Assembly (NCBI RefSeq): GCF_016745425.1
Contig: NZ_JAERVK010000017.1
Span: 1 to 64,000, forward strand
Direction of reading: 5' to 3'
Source: Candidatus Methylomicrobium oryzae
Lineage (GTDB): Bacteria > Pseudomonadota > Gammaproteobacteria > Methylococcales > Methylomonadaceae
DNA: 64,000 nucleotides
Below the pieces are notes generated by a model that ran no database searches, was not told where the DNA came from, and saw only the letters and a list, made by a program, of their open reading frames with translations. Position numbers and translations under genes: made by a program. This document shows positions 18,253 to 28,197 of the stretch, piece after piece; the first letter of the stretch is position 1; every line of letters starts with the position of its first letter.

Positions 18253-20160
18253 TTATTTATTCAATTCCACCGGCCGTCCCATGCATAACCGCAGAAAAAT
18301 ACGCGCGGCCGCGATGCCGTTCACGACGAACGAGAAAGCGATTAGCGCCGCGAACCACGGTTGTTGGCTGCTGGCGTGGTAGAGCAACAGGTCTTCGCCG
18401 ACGAAAGCCGGCGTGATCGGGAAACCGACCAGACCCAAGAAACTCAGAAACAACAGCAGCGACAACAGCGGTTTACTTTCCGCCATACCGCGGTAGGCGA
18501 ACGGCATTTCGTCGAAATTTTCCGCTTTGAGCAGTAAATAAAGTGCGGCCAGACCTAAAAGCCAGGCCGGCACGATGCCGGTCAGGAACAGCAGCGCATC
18601 GTCCCAGGCCGAATTGACCATGAACCAGACCGCGGTGCAGGCAAAGAAATAACTGAGCGCGATATCGTTCCAGGTCCTGAAAGGGCTGTGTTTTTGGCTG
18701 AAGCCGCTTAACGTGGCCAGTACCATCGCGATCGAAGCAGGAAGCGCGAGATATTGGTAATGCAGCAGTTCCGCTTCGGCGACGAACACGAACAATCCGA
18801 AAATCAGGAGCGCGGTCGAGCCTTTGATCCAGGGGCTGATTTTGTTCATCTTGGCGCCGATTTTCTTCAATGGATCCCATAATAAGGCGCGCATCAGCAT
18901 TTCGAGGTTGCCTTCCTGCAGCGAAAACACGTACAGGCTGTTGCGCAGCACGCCCGGCAAGGTGTCGCGGATCGACAGGGGCAGTTTTTCGCGCAGCGAA
19001 TTGCTCTTGATGTAGAACTCGGTGTCGGCCGAGCCTTCCAGGCGCAACAAATGCGCGACGATCGACGGCGACACCAGCAGCTGATAACAGCGCAAGAAGG
19101 CATTGCCGAGGAAATGCACCAGCACCAGGAGTTCGAGGCCGAACGCCAGTTCCATGAACATGAAGCCGACTTGGGTGATCGAGCTGTAGGCGATCTGGCC
19201 TTTGATGTTCGATTGGGTTTTTTCCGATAAGGTGGCGATGCAAACGGTCATCAACCCGATCAGAAACACGATCGCGCGACTCGGGAAATGATAGGTCCAG
19301 ATCGGCATCGTGCGCAGCAGTAAAAACACGCCGAGATGCACCGACAAGGCGCCGTAGAAGATCGCGCTCGACGGCGTCGGTCCTTCCATTGCACGCGGCA
19401 GCCAAAAACAGAACGGGAATTGCGCCGATTTGCCCGAGGCGGCCATCACGATCAGCAGCGACAACAGCAACAGCGCGCCGTAGCCGGCCGGCGGCATCGC
19501 TTCGTGTTCCAACAGCCGGGCAATCTGGCTGAAGTGATCGCTTTCATGGAAAAGCATGTGCGTCATCCAGGCGCCGAGCAGCAGGCCGATGTCGCAAAAA
19601 CGGTAGATCGTATAGGCGCGCAACGCATTGCGGACCGGCTGCGGGCGATGGCGGTAGAACGCGATCAGCAGGAAGGACGAGACGCCGACGATTTCCCAGC
19701 CGGCGAACAGCGTATCGATCGAGCCGGCCAGGATGACCATGATCAGGCCGAACACGAACGCGAAAATGGTCAGGAAAAAGCGCTTATAGCCGGCTTCCCG
19801 GTGCAGGTAATTGCGGCAGTAGCGGACGATGATCGAGAAAATGATCCAGGTGCAGAACAAATAGGCCGCACTGACCTTATCCAGATAGAACAAAACCGGG
19901 AAGCGGTAATCGCCTTTTTCATACAGCGTAAACGCCTCGTATTCGTAGCGCGGAAAACCGTCCAGCGCCCATAACGCCAGCAGCGAAGCGATGCTGATGC
20001 CGAGCGCGGCCGTGCACCCGTAACTGATGGCGGCGATTCTTTTTTCGTCCGCGCTCCAGTAGGTGTATTGGGCAAAGGTTTTGCGGTCCTTGGGCGTCAG
20101 AAAGATGCCGATGAAGCCGAGCAAAGGCAAGAACTGGCAAGCCAGCAATAAAGTATTCAT
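18253..20160 (-). CDS. dabB: Inorganic carbon transporter membrane subunit DabB (NuoL/antiporter-like)
   Basis: A 635-residue polytopic protein of the NuoL/M/N and Mrp antiporter family. The proton-channel residues are in place: Glu in LFAGWEIVGVSSFLL (TM5) and Lys244 in SGKSAQFPFCFWLPRAMEG (TM7), followed by PTPSSAIFYGALSVH. It partners with DabA to form the two-subunit DAB system, which uses the cation gradient to drive one-way CO2 hydration and bicarbonate accumulation. The start overlaps the dabA stop by 4 bases. The gene order is dabA-dabB. Confidence 0.88.
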   Translation of the reverse strand: MNTLLLACQFLPLLGFIGIFLTPKDRKTFAQYTYWSADEKRIAAISYGCTAALGISIASLLALWALDGFPRYEYEAFTLYEKGDYRFPVLFYLDKVSAAYLFCTWIIFSIIVRYCRNYLHREAGYKRFFLTIFAFVFGLIMVILAGSIDTLFAGWEIVGVSSFLLIAFYRHRPQPVRNALRAYTIYRFCDIGLLLGAWMTHMLFHESDHFSQIARLLEHEAMPPAGYGALLLLSLLIVMAASGKSAQFPFCFWLPRAMEGPTPSSAIFYGALSVHLGVFLLLRTMPIWTYHFPSRAIVFLIGLMTVCIATLSEKTQSNIKGQIAYSSITQVGFMFMELAFGLELLVLVHFLGNAFLRCYQLLVSPSIVAHLLRLEGSADTEFYIKSNSLREKLPLSIRDTLPGVLRNSLYVFSLQEGNLEMLMRALLWDPLKKIGAKMNKISPWIKGSTALLIFGLFVFVAEAELLHYQYLALPASIAMVLATLSGFSQKHSPFRTWNDIALSYFFACTAVWFMVNSAWDDALLFLTGIVPAWLLGLAALYLLLKAENFDEMPFAYRGMAESKPLLSLLLFLSFLGLVGFPITPAFVGEDLLLYHASSQQPWFAALIAFSFVVNGIAAARIFLRLCMGRPVELNK

Positions 20161-22760
20161 GATGGGCTCCGTTCTGTCACGAGTTTGTGGATCGGCACCG
20201 TATGGGTTTGTCCTGAGAAGGCGGCTTCGGAGTCGGGTGCGGACGGCGTTGGCGCGCTGTCTTCAAAACCGACGCGATCCCAGCCTTGTGCGCGGTAAAA
20301 ATAGACTGCATGGCTGCCGGGTTCGAGACAGCCGAAACGGACCCAGTCGTTGTCGAGCCATTCCCGTAAACTGCCGATTTGTCCCAAGGCTTTGTCGATG
20401 ATTTCGCGTGTCTGCTCGATTACGATCAGCAAGCGTGCCGGCTCGTGCACTTCGATCATTTGATTTGGCAGGCCGGTGCGCAAGTCCCCTTCGACGCCGT
20501 TCGCTACGCCGAGCAAGCCGATCACGTTATGCGGCAGCTTAGTGCCGGCCCCGTAGACTGAATTATCGATTCGCGAAAATAGATATTCCAGGTTGATGCC
20601 GCCGCAAACCGGAATAATCGCGTTCAAAATTCGGGCTAAGATCAGACCTTGATCGTCGTTGCCGGGATCGTACGAATGCAGAAAAGCTCGCCTGTCCATG
20701 AACAAATCGCGGCTCAACGCGCGTTTGCCGACGATGCAGTACAGATTGTTCGAATGGTTGTATTCGGGGCGCGGCTCGAAAATCGATACCGAGCGGCCTT
20801 TCACGTGCGCATGCGCCGCTTTAGGATTTTGGCTTTGTGGCGCTAACTCGAACCAGCGGCAGCGTTCAAGCGCGTTGCGTTCGAGGGCGCGTTGCATCGT
20901 ATCCTTGAAGGCCTGCAAGCCGCTGGCCGGCTGCTGCTCGAAGAGATGCTCGTCGAAATAGGTCATTTCGTCGCGGGTGGTGTTGTGCATCGCGGCAATG
21001 AACCGGGTCGTTTCGGGAATGTCGATTCCGCGCTCACGCAACAGTGCGCGTACCTTTTCGTGATTGGCCATCCAGGCGAAGGCGCGCGCATTCGGCGCGC
21101 CTGGCTTGCCGGAACAGGCGCCGCAGTCGTAAGCCGCAAAATGCGGATTATTGACGCTGGTCGAACCGTGCGCGACCACCACGACCAGCGGCGCAAAGTC
21201 TTTGATCAGCCCGATGTTGCGGAGCAGCCCCTCGATCCGGTCCGCCATTTCTCCGAGCGAAAATCCGAGCATGCGCCCGTCCTCGGTCGGCGTATCGCTT
21301 TCGCGCAGCAGATGCAGATGCGTGTGCGCAGCGACTTCGCTCAATTTTTTGATATCGGGCAAGCGGCCGCCAGGTCGAAACACGTTCCAGGCCAGCCTGA
21401 TCGCATAACCGATGCCGAGCGTTTGGGTGTACAGCCAACCGCGGAACAGTGAGTGCCCTTTGACGTGCAAGTGCTGCAATTCGCCGCCGCCTTTCCTTTT
21501 GTCTTGCGTTACCGAAAGGCGCGATTCGCGTACGAGATGCTTCGGCTGGATGATCACCGGGCATTGCGCAACCGGGAACGCATCGTCGATGCCTTGATAC
21601 AGGAAGTCGATACCGAAAAAACCGGCCGCGCCGAAGGTTTCGATCGCCGGGTTCAATTCTTCAAGATGCCTCCGCAGCGAGCACTCGCGGTCGTCGATGC
21701 AAAACAACGCTTGCGCGAGCGTTGCGGCTTTTGTCGCGCCGGCCGGAGGCTCTGAAGCCAAGGCTGCCAATAGTTCGGAATGTAACGTCCATTCCATCGC
21801 TTCATGCCAGACTTTCAGGCGTAAAGGGACTTTCGGTTTGAAGTGCGGGTCGTTCAAGAGCGGGGCGGCTTTGGCTTTAGGGGTTTGAGCGATGTTCGCG
21901 AATCGGTGGCCTTTTTTTAAGTAGAGGAATGCCAGTTCGCAGGCCAGTTCGACGGCAATCAATTCTTTCAACGAAATGTTTCGGCGCGCCAGCAGCGCGG
22001 ATGGATTCAATTCGACCAAACGAACCATGCCGGACCAGCCCGGATGGGCGAGCAGCATTTCGAGAAGATATTGTTCGTAAAGCTGTTCGTCGCCGACGAT
22101 TCGGTCAAGGCAGGTTAGGATGACTCGTTCCGGTTTTTCGAGTAGCAGCGTACGGACAGTAGGTTCGTGGAAAGGGTGGAGCGATAACAGGCTGTTGTGT
22201 ACGAGCCGCCACAGGCAATCCCAGAATCGCTCTCCATCTTGAGAGAGCGTCCAGCGGCTGATGCCTTGATCTAAAAAATTTGCCAATAAACGGAACAGGA
22301 CCGGATGCGTCAGAGCGTTCAAATCGACTTCCAGTTGCGTCAGCCAAGTATTGCGGATGCCTTGGTTGGCAAGCGAAACGGGCGGATAATGACTGCGGTA
22401 GTCCTCGATAAATAGGGAGTCGCGGAATTTTTCGATGTCTTCGATATAGGCTGCCGATTGGTCTATCGCCCAATCGATCGCCGCATCGGCGATTCTTCCC
22501 TGCCGGTAGCGTTTCTGGTAATCGGCGAGCGGCAAATAGCTGCGGGCGCCGAAAATCCGGGCCGCCAGCGCGACGCCTTCATGAAAGGGGTGCTGCTGAA
22601 CCGAATGCAGCGTATTGTGGTGAATGAAGTCTTTGATCGGGCCCTGGGTCGGAAGCCAATGCGAGATATGATCGATGGCAGCGTCCAAATTGAACGTGGA
22701 TATCGTCTTATCGGAGACGGAGGGATGGGGAACGTGTCGATGCGGTGCGCTAATGGTCAT
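20157..22760 (-). CDS. dabA: Inorganic carbon transporter subunit DabA (DUF2309/UPF0753)
   Basis: An 867-residue peripheral subunit of the DAB system with a beta-carbonic-anhydrase-like zinc site. The expected ligands are all visible: Cys354 and Asp356 in FCIDDRECSLRRHLE, His531 in VVAHGSTS, and Cys546 in YDCGACSG. The His-to-Cys spacing of 15 equals that in the studied Halothiobacillus protein. The N-terminal family motif IKDFIHHNTLHSVQHHPF is intact. It is thought to hydrate CO2 in the cytoplasm when coupled to DabB. It is the first gene of a leftward pair, facing a second, larger DabA cluster. Confidence 0.93.
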   Translation of the reverse strand: MTISAPHRHVPHPSVSDKTISTFNLDAAIDHISHWLPTQGPIKDFIHHNTLHSVQQHPFHEGVALAARIFGARSYLPLADYQKRYRQGRIADAAIDWAIDQSAAYIEDIEKFRDSLFIEDYRSHYPPVSLANQGIRNTWLTQLEVDLNALTHPVLFRLLANFLDQGISRWTLSQDGERFWDCLWRLVHNSLLSLHPFHEPTVRTLLLEKPERVILTCLDRIVGDEQLYEQYLLEMLLAHPGWSGMVRLVELNPSALLARRNISLKELIAVELACELAFLYLKKGHRFANIAQTPKAKAAPLLNDPHFKPKVPLRLKVWHEAMEWTLHSELLAALASEPPAGATKAATLAQALFCIDDRECSLRRHLEELNPAIETFGAAGFFGIDFLYQGIDDAFPVAQCPVIIQPKHLVRESRLSVTQDKRKGGGELQHLHVKGHSLFRGWLYTQTLGIGYAIRLAWNVFRPGGRLPDIKKLSEVAAHTHLHLLRESDTPTEDGRMLGFSLGEMADRIEGLLRNIGLIKDFAPLVVVVAHGSTSVNNPHFAAYDCGACSGKPGAPNARAFAWMANHEKVRALLRERGIDIPETTRFIAAMHNTTRDEMTYFDEHLFEQQPASGLQAFKDTMQRALERNALERCRWFELAPQSQNPKAAHAHVKGRSVSIFEPRPEYNHSNNLYCIVGKRALSRDLFMDRRAFLHSYDPGNDDQGLILARILNAIIPVCGGINLEYLFSRIDNSVYGAGTKLPHNVIGLLGVANGVEGDLRTGLPNQMIEVHEPARLLIVIEQTREIIDKALGQIGSLREWLDNDWVRFGCLEPGSHAVYFYRAQGWDRVGFEDSAPTPSAPDSEAAFSGQTHTVPIHKLVTERSPS

Positions 22761-23275
22761 CTTGAGACTGTAAACCTCGAGAAAAATAGTCAGGCGAATA
22801 ACAACCGGTTTGACTTGAGGAATAACCTAAAGGTGCTTGGTTACTCGTCAGGCGTTTATCGATTGCCTGCCTTGATAAAAAGCAGCGATTTTTTCATGCC
22901 CTTCGAACAGGGCGCTGACAAAGCCGCGTCAAATAGCAAAATCAGTTCGAAAACTGATTCTTGTCGAAGTTCTAGCATTATTCATGCCGCAATCTAAATT
23001 GTTGATTTTACAGCTTAGAGGCAGCGGATGAAGTGTCGAAGGTGCGGTTAAAAAAACCGTTTGTCGGTTGATTTGAACTGAATTGCAGCATGATATCGGG
23101 TAAAATGCAGAAGCTTTAACGAAACGGTCCTCCCTCAGCTTCTCAGATAATTTATTTTCGGAAAAAGTCTTAACCGGCTTTTTGCTGCTGATGCTGATTT
23201 TTCGGGTGCTTGATCGAAATAACGGAGTTTGCTATTAAATTTGCCTAACTTGCCGGCGTAGAGAATTGATTAAGC
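22761..23275. promoter_or_regulatory. Divergent control region between two DAB systems
   Basis: This stretch separates the leftward dabA from the rightward cluster and must hold promoters for both. AATCAGTT (22940-22947) and AACTGATT (22952-22959) form a perfect 8-bp hairpin with TTCG as its loop on the minus strand, about 180 bases upstream of dabA; it may lie in the dabA leader. No LysR-type site could be assigned and no regulator gene is adjacent. Confidence 0.45.
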
Positions 23276-23398
23276 ATGGATTCGATGAAGAGAAGTCTAA
23301 CCGAGCCGTTATCGGCGCCGGCTGAAGCAACCGGCGCAAGCTCAGCATGCCGGCTGCTCGGGTTGGCAAACATTTTCAGGCGGGCCTGGGCGGCTTAA
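23276..23398 (+). CDS. Possible 40-residue small ORF upstream of the nuoM-like gene
   Basis: An ATG at 23276 opens 40 codons ending in TAA at 23396-23398, 12 bases before the nuoM-like ATG. The stop codon is fused to the AAGGA-like ribosome-binding region of that gene (TAAGGATCATCGGAG), a layout that suits translational coupling. The peptide begins MDSMKRSLTEPLSAPAEA and ends FRRAWAA. It has no recognisable family and only a weak ribosome-binding site. It may be a leader peptide or chance. Confidence 0.25.
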   Translation: MDSMKRSLTEPLSAPAEATGASSACRLLGLANIFRRAWAA

Positions 23399-23410
23399 GG
23401 ATCATCGGAG

Positions 23411-24874
23411 ATGGGAATACTCAGCATTTTGCTCTGGACGCCGGCAGTGGGCGCTTTGCTGCTGGCGATCACATCGGGCCAGCATGCTGCCTCGATCCGC
23501 TGGATCGCGCATACATTTTCACTGCTGACGCTCGCTATTGCCTGCCGATTGCTCTTTCAATTTGATGCGAATCAGTCCCAACTGCAATTCAGCGAATTTT
23601 TCATATTGAACCCCGACGTCGGGAGTGCCTATTCTCTCGGTGTGGACGGGGTGTCGATGCCGATGGTGTTCATGGCGGCACTGTTGTCGTTTTGCGCCCT
23701 GTTGATATCCCACACGATCAAAAACGGGATCAAGGGCTACTATTTCTGCCTCCTGCTGCTCGAATTCGGCATGTTGGGTGTGTTTCTGGCCCAGGATTGG
23801 GCGTTGTTCTACGTGTTCTGGGAAGTCACGCTGATCCCCTTGTTTTTTCTGATCGGACACTGGGGCGGGAGCCGGCGCCATGCGGCTAGTCTGAATTTCG
23901 TGCTGTATACGATGGGCGGCTCGATCTTCATGCTGATCAGCCTGCTGGCGATCAGCCAGTACGATCTCGAGTCCGGCGGCTCGCTGATGGCATCGCTGAG
24001 CCAGTCGACCTATTCGATGTCTAGGACAGAGCAGTTGCTGATACTGCTTGGGTTGATCATCGGCTTCGGCGTAAAAATGCCGATTTTCCCCTTGCACGGC
24101 TGGCTGCCCCTGGCTCATGTCGAAGCGCCCAGTCCGGTCAGCATTTTGTTATCGGGCATCCTGCTGAAGATGGGGGCGTACGGTTTATTGAGAGCAATCG
24201 CGATGCTGCCGCAGGCTGCGCAATTTTTTCAGCCGGCGTTGGTGATTCTGGCGCTTATCGCGATGATTTATGGCGGTTTGCTGGCCTGGCGGCAGACCGA
24301 TCTGAAAGCGATGGTCGCTTATTCTTCGATCAGCCATATGGGCATCGTGTTGCTGGGCATTGCGTCGCTGAACGAAACCGGCATGACCGGGGCTGTTCTG
24401 CAAATGACCGCGCATGGATTTATCGCGGCGGCGATGTTTCTGCTGGTCGGTCTGCTGTATGAAAGAACGCATACCCGTAACATTCAGGATTACAGTTCAT
24501 TGGTACAGGTGACCCCGCGTTTTGCGCTGTTTACGACATTGACCTTGTTTGCTGCGATGGGTTTGCCGGGAACTGTCGGTTTTGTAGCCGAACTGCACGC
24601 GCTTGCCGGTGGTTTCCAACAATGGGGCGGCTGGATGGCCTTATTTAGTCTTGGCATTTTATTGAGCGCCTCTTACGCGATACGGACCGTCGGCTTGCTG
24701 TTCACCGGACCTGTCAAGGCCAAGATGCAGCATGTTGCCGACCTGACCGGGCCCGAGATGTTGACGGCGGGCATTCTGGTCGGCGGCATCGTAATTCTGG
24801 GCGTGATGCCGCAGCCGTTGATTGCGCTCTCGGAAGCAACGATTACCCACCTTTATACCTTAGTATCACCTTAG
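23411..24874 (+). CDS. NuoM-like proton-translocating membrane subunit (first of the multi-subunit DAB cluster)
   Basis: 487 residues, about 14 membrane helices. NuoM hallmarks are present: LGVDGVSMPMVFM, Glu in LFYVFWEVTLIPLFFLIG (TM5), Lys222 in GVKMPIFPLHGWLPLAHVEA (TM7) and MVAYSSISHMGIVLLG (TM11-12). It is complex-I-like but is not accompanied by nuoA-K or the peripheral-arm genes. It starts a five- to six-gene plus-strand run with a DabA-type gene next, so it is probably a cation-conducting module of that system rather than a subunit of NADH dehydrogenase. Confidence 0.85.
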   Translation: MGILSILLWTPAVGALLLAITSGQHAASIRWIAHTFSLLTLAIACRLLFQFDANQSQLQFSEFFILNPDVGSAYSLGVDGVSMPMVFMAALLSFCALLISHTIKNGIKGYYFCLLLLEFGMLGVFLAQDWALFYVFWEVTLIPLFFLIGHWGGSRRHAASLNFVLYTMGGSIFMLISLLAISQYDLESGGSLMASLSQSTYSMSRTEQLLILLGLIIGFGVKMPIFPLHGWLPLAHVEAPSPVSILLSGILLKMGAYGLLRAIAMLPQAAQFFQPALVILALIAMIYGGLLAWRQTDLKAMVAYSSISHMGIVLLGIASLNETGMTGAVLQMTAHGFIAAAMFLLVGLLYERTHTRNIQDYSSLVQVTPRFALFTTLTLFAAMGLPGTVGFVAELHALAGGFQQWGGWMALFSLGILLSASYAIRTVGLLFTGPVKAKMQHVADLTGPEMLTAGILVGGIVILGVMPQPLIALSEATITHLYTLVSP

Positions 24875-24901
24875 GATTTCGGCGTGCAGGAGCTTTCTTT
24901 G

Positions 24902-27900
24902 ATGTCTGAAATCCAACCCCAACTCGGCAATGCTTTGCTGCGCGAGAAAGTCGTCCACATTCTGCACGAATTGGATCATGTTTTGCCCGGCCAGGCGCCG
25001 ATTCTCGATTTTGTCCATCACAATACGCTGCACGGCTATCAGCATTTGCCTTTCGAAGATGCCTTGGCAGAAGCAGAGCGGATTACCGGTATTCACGGCT
25101 ATCTGCCCGAGAGCAAATTCCGCGAATATTATCGGCAAGGCCGAATTACCGAGGACGATCTGTCCGATGCCCTGCGGCATGAGCCCGATTTGAATGCCGA
25201 CGCCGTCATTTGTAAAGTTAAAGACCGAACCATTCTCCGCCGGGATATTTACCGGATCGCCTTGCTGTTCGACCTGGAGCCGATTACCGAAAGCCAGCTC
25301 AACTGGAATATGCAAGAACTGGACGCCCTGGAATCGATACAAAAAGATGTGCCGAAGGTGGTCAAAACGGCGCTGTTGGGTAAGGAGGCCTCGCCGGCCT
25401 GCGAAAAAAAACTGGTCGTCGGACTGTGGAACCGCGTCGTTGCCAAATTGAATCTCGACGAGACCATTCCGCATCCCGAGGACCTGCTCGATTTGTCTCA
25501 GGAACAGGCCGAAGAATGGCTGGCCTTCGCGATGCAGAATCAACCGGACGGCGCTCATCAATCCCTGCATGAGTTGATGCGGGAGGAAGCCGGCTCGACA
25601 TTGAGCCGTTTTTTGGCGAAAGTCGGCGACGGATTGACCGTGGGCGGGTTCATTCAGGCAATTACCGGAATCAATATTCTCGACGTGATCAAGCCCCAGT
25701 TGATCCGCATCTGTGCGTCAGCGATGGATGAAGGACTCGCGCCCTGGCAATTGCCGGAACGCGAGGCATTGGGCCTTTACGCCGGCTGGTGCAGAATGTT
25801 TCGTTGCGATGTGAATCCGGTTTTTCTGGAATTGCCGGACTGGGCGGGGCTGGTCGAGCAGTTGCCGGACGATCCGGTCGAGGCGATCATCGAACAGTTG
25901 CTCTATATGCAGCTTCCCTCTGCCAAATGGCCGGGTTATCTGCGACGGCTGGCGCTGGAGCTTCCGGGCTGGTCGGGTATGATCAATTGGCGGCAGCACC
26001 ATCCCCGCTACCGGACTCCCAACCATGCGGACATCCATCTTGCCGATTATCTGGCGATCCGCCTGATCTACGACAGGCTCTGGCTCGGCCAGATTTGCCG
26101 GGACGTCTGGAGAATCGAGGCCAAGCTGATTTCGATCGAAAGTTACTTCAGGAAAAACCTCTCCGAATTCATGGTGCGCAGCGAATTGTTCAAGGGCGAG
26201 CTGCCCGAATACCTCGCACACAAAGCCAAGGCCCTGATCCTGCGCGCCCGCTCCGAACGCCATTTCAAACAGGAATGGCAGGAGCTTTCCGATCAGATCC
26301 GCACCTGGCAATTGAGCCCTCTGGCACGGCATGAAGCCCGGCATTATCACTGGAGCAGCGGTTGGCGACTGTTCCGGCTTTGCCAGCACCTGGGGATGAC
26401 CGGCGAAATGGTCGAAGCGCTGCCGGCCGAGCAGGTCCAGGCACTGCTGAATCTGTTGGACCGGTTTTCGTTCGCACGGCGCGGCAAGATCTGGCTGGCG
26501 GCTTACGAGCGCAATTACCGGGAAAAGCTGTTCCATGCACTGAGCGCCAATCGGGGCCGAGGACGCTGGGCAAACCGCAACCGGCGCCCGGAAGCGCAGC
26601 TGATCTTTTGCATGGACGAGCGTGAGGAAAGTTTCCGACGCCATCTCGAAGAAGTGAGCCCCGCCATCGAAACGCTCGGAGCGGCCGGTTTTTTCGGCAT
26701 TCCGATGTATTACAAAGGGCTCGATGATACAAAAACGTCGCCGCTGTGCCCGATTGTCGTGACGCCTGCCAATGAAGTTCGGGAAGTCGGCCGTTCCGGC
26801 TGCGAGGGTGGTTTACGGCGGCATTCTGACGGACGCAGGCTGAATCAGGAGATCAGCGGTCTGCTGCATCACGAGGTACGACGCAGTGTGTTATCCGCTC
26901 ACCTGTTGATCGACGCGTTTGCGCCGGTGGCTCTGTTGGGAGTGTTGGCCAAATCCCTGTTTCCGAAACTGCAAAGCCGCTTGCTGGGCCGTTTGGCCGA
27001 AGCGCTTTCTCCGGCCGTGCCGACGCGACTGATGTTTACCGCTTCAGAGCAAGAGGCGACCACGCCGGAACTTCCGAAGTCGGGATTTACCGACGTCGAG
27101 CAAGCGGACCGGATAGCCGGATTTTTGAAAAGCACTGGTTTAACCCATGGCTTTGCGCCGCTGGTTGTGCTGGTCGGGCACGGTTCGAGCAGCCAGAACA
27201 ATCCTCATCGCGCGGCATACGACTGCGGCGCCTGCAGCGGGCGGCACGGCGGCCCGAATGCGCGAGTGTTCGCGGCAATGGCAAATCGCCAGGAAATCCG
27301 CGCGCTGCTGAGTGACCGGGGTATCCACATACCGTCCGACACCTGGTTTATCGGGGCCGAACACAATACCTGCAACGAGGAAATCCTCTGGTTCGACCAG
27401 GATGATGTGCCGTCTGTCTTCCACGCGGCCTGGCGGAAACTTGACGTAATTTTGGCAGAGGTACGCGGCAAGTCCGCCCACGAACGCTGCCGTCGACTGG
27501 CCTCCGCGCCCCGTAATCCGACACTGGAACAGGCATTGGAGCATATCGAAGAACGCGCCGATGACTTTTCCCAGGCACGCCCGGAATTGGGACATGCAAC
27601 GAATGCCTGTGCGCTGATCGGACGCCGTGCGGTGACCCAGGGGGCTTTTTTCGATCGCCGAATGTTCTTGATTTCCTATGATCCGACCCAGGATCCCGAA
27701 GGGCTGATCATCGAAAATATTCTGCTGGCGGTAGGACCGGTCGGTGCCGGGATCAATCTGGAATATTATTTTTCGACTGTCGATAACGATCGGTTCGGCT
27801 GCGGCACCAAAGTCCCTCACAATGTGACGGGACTTTTCGGGGTGATGGAAGGCACGAACAGCGATCTTCGCACCGGTTTGCCGAGCCAGATGATTGAAAT

Positions 27901-28195
27901 TCACGAACCGATGCGTTTGCAGGTGATCGTGGAGGCCGAGACTGCAGTTTTGGAACGCATTTACCAGCGCCAGGCGTCGCTTCGCGAACTGATTGGGAAC
28001 GGCTGGATTCATTTGAGCGCGATCGACCCTGCAACCGGCGACATTTCTCTCTTCGAACGCGGCAAGGGCTTCGTGCACTGGCAGGGAGGAGAAAAGCCGA
28101 TAGCGACCGTCGAAAATTCGCAGGCCGCGTACCGCGATCAGACCGGTCCGGTCGCGCCGGTGCTGATCAGGCAACCGATTGCCGCAGGAGTCTGA
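24902..28195 (+). CDS. Large DabA-like protein (DUF2309), zinc site intact
   Basis: About 1097 residues, some 230 longer than the DabA of the neighbouring pair. Ligands are Cys570 and Asp572 in FCMDEREESFRRHLEE, His760 in LVGHGSSSQNNPH and Cys775 in YDCGACSGRHGG; the 15-residue His-Cys spacing is kept. The N-terminal motif ILDFVHHNTLHGYQHLPF is also present. The extra length sits mainly between that motif and the first zinc ligand. ATG at 24902 follows an AGGAG; a GTG at 24884 in frame is an alternative start. It is followed by three antiporter-like subunits with no or tiny gaps, so it likely forms a larger CO2-hydrating membrane complex. Confidence 0.88.
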   Translation: MSEIQPQLGNALLREKVVHILHELDHVLPGQAPILDFVHHNTLHGYQHLPFEDALAEAERITGIHGYLPESKFREYYRQGRITEDDLSDALRHEPDLNADAVICKVKDRTILRRDIYRIALLFDLEPITESQLNWNMQELDALESIQKDVPKVVKTALLGKEASPACEKKLVVGLWNRVVAKLNLDETIPHPEDLLDLSQEQAEEWLAFAMQNQPDGAHQSLHELMREEAGSTLSRFLAKVGDGLTVGGFIQAITGINILDVIKPQLIRICASAMDEGLAPWQLPEREALGLYAGWCRMFRCDVNPVFLELPDWAGLVEQLPDDPVEAIIEQLLYMQLPSAKWPGYLRRLALELPGWSGMINWRQHHPRYRTPNHADIHLADYLAIRLIYDRLWLGQICRDVWRIEAKLISIESYFRKNLSEFMVRSELFKGELPEYLAHKAKALILRARSERHFKQEWQELSDQIRTWQLSPLARHEARHYHWSSGWRLFRLCQHLGMTGEMVEALPAEQVQALLNLLDRFSFARRGKIWLAAYERNYREKLFHALSANRGRGRWANRNRRPEAQLIFCMDEREESFRRHLEEVSPAIETLGAAGFFGIPMYYKGLDDTKTSPLCPIVVTPANEVREVGRSGCEGGLRRHSDGRRLNQEISGLLHHEVRRSVLSAHLLIDAFAPVALLGVLAKSLFPKLQSRLLGRLAEALSPAVPTRLMFTASEQEATTPELPKSGFTDVEQADRIAGFLKSTGLTHGFAPLVVLVGHGSSSQNNPHRAAYDCGACSGRHGGPNARVFAAMANRQEIRALLSDRGIHIPSDTWFIGAEHNTCNEEILWFDQDDVPSVFHAAWRKLDVILAEVRGKSAHERCRRLASAPRNPTLEQALEHIEERADDFSQARPELGHATNACALIGRRAVTQGAFFDRRMFLISYDPTQDPEGLIIENILLAVGPVGAGINLEYYFSTVDNDRFGCGTKVPHNVTGLFGVMEGTNSDLRTGLPSQMIEIHEPMRLQVIVEAETAVLERIYQRQASLRELIGNGWIHLSAIDPATGDISLFERGKGFVHWQGGEKPIATVENSQAAYRDQTGPVAPVLIRQPIAAGV

Positions 28196-28197
28196 AG

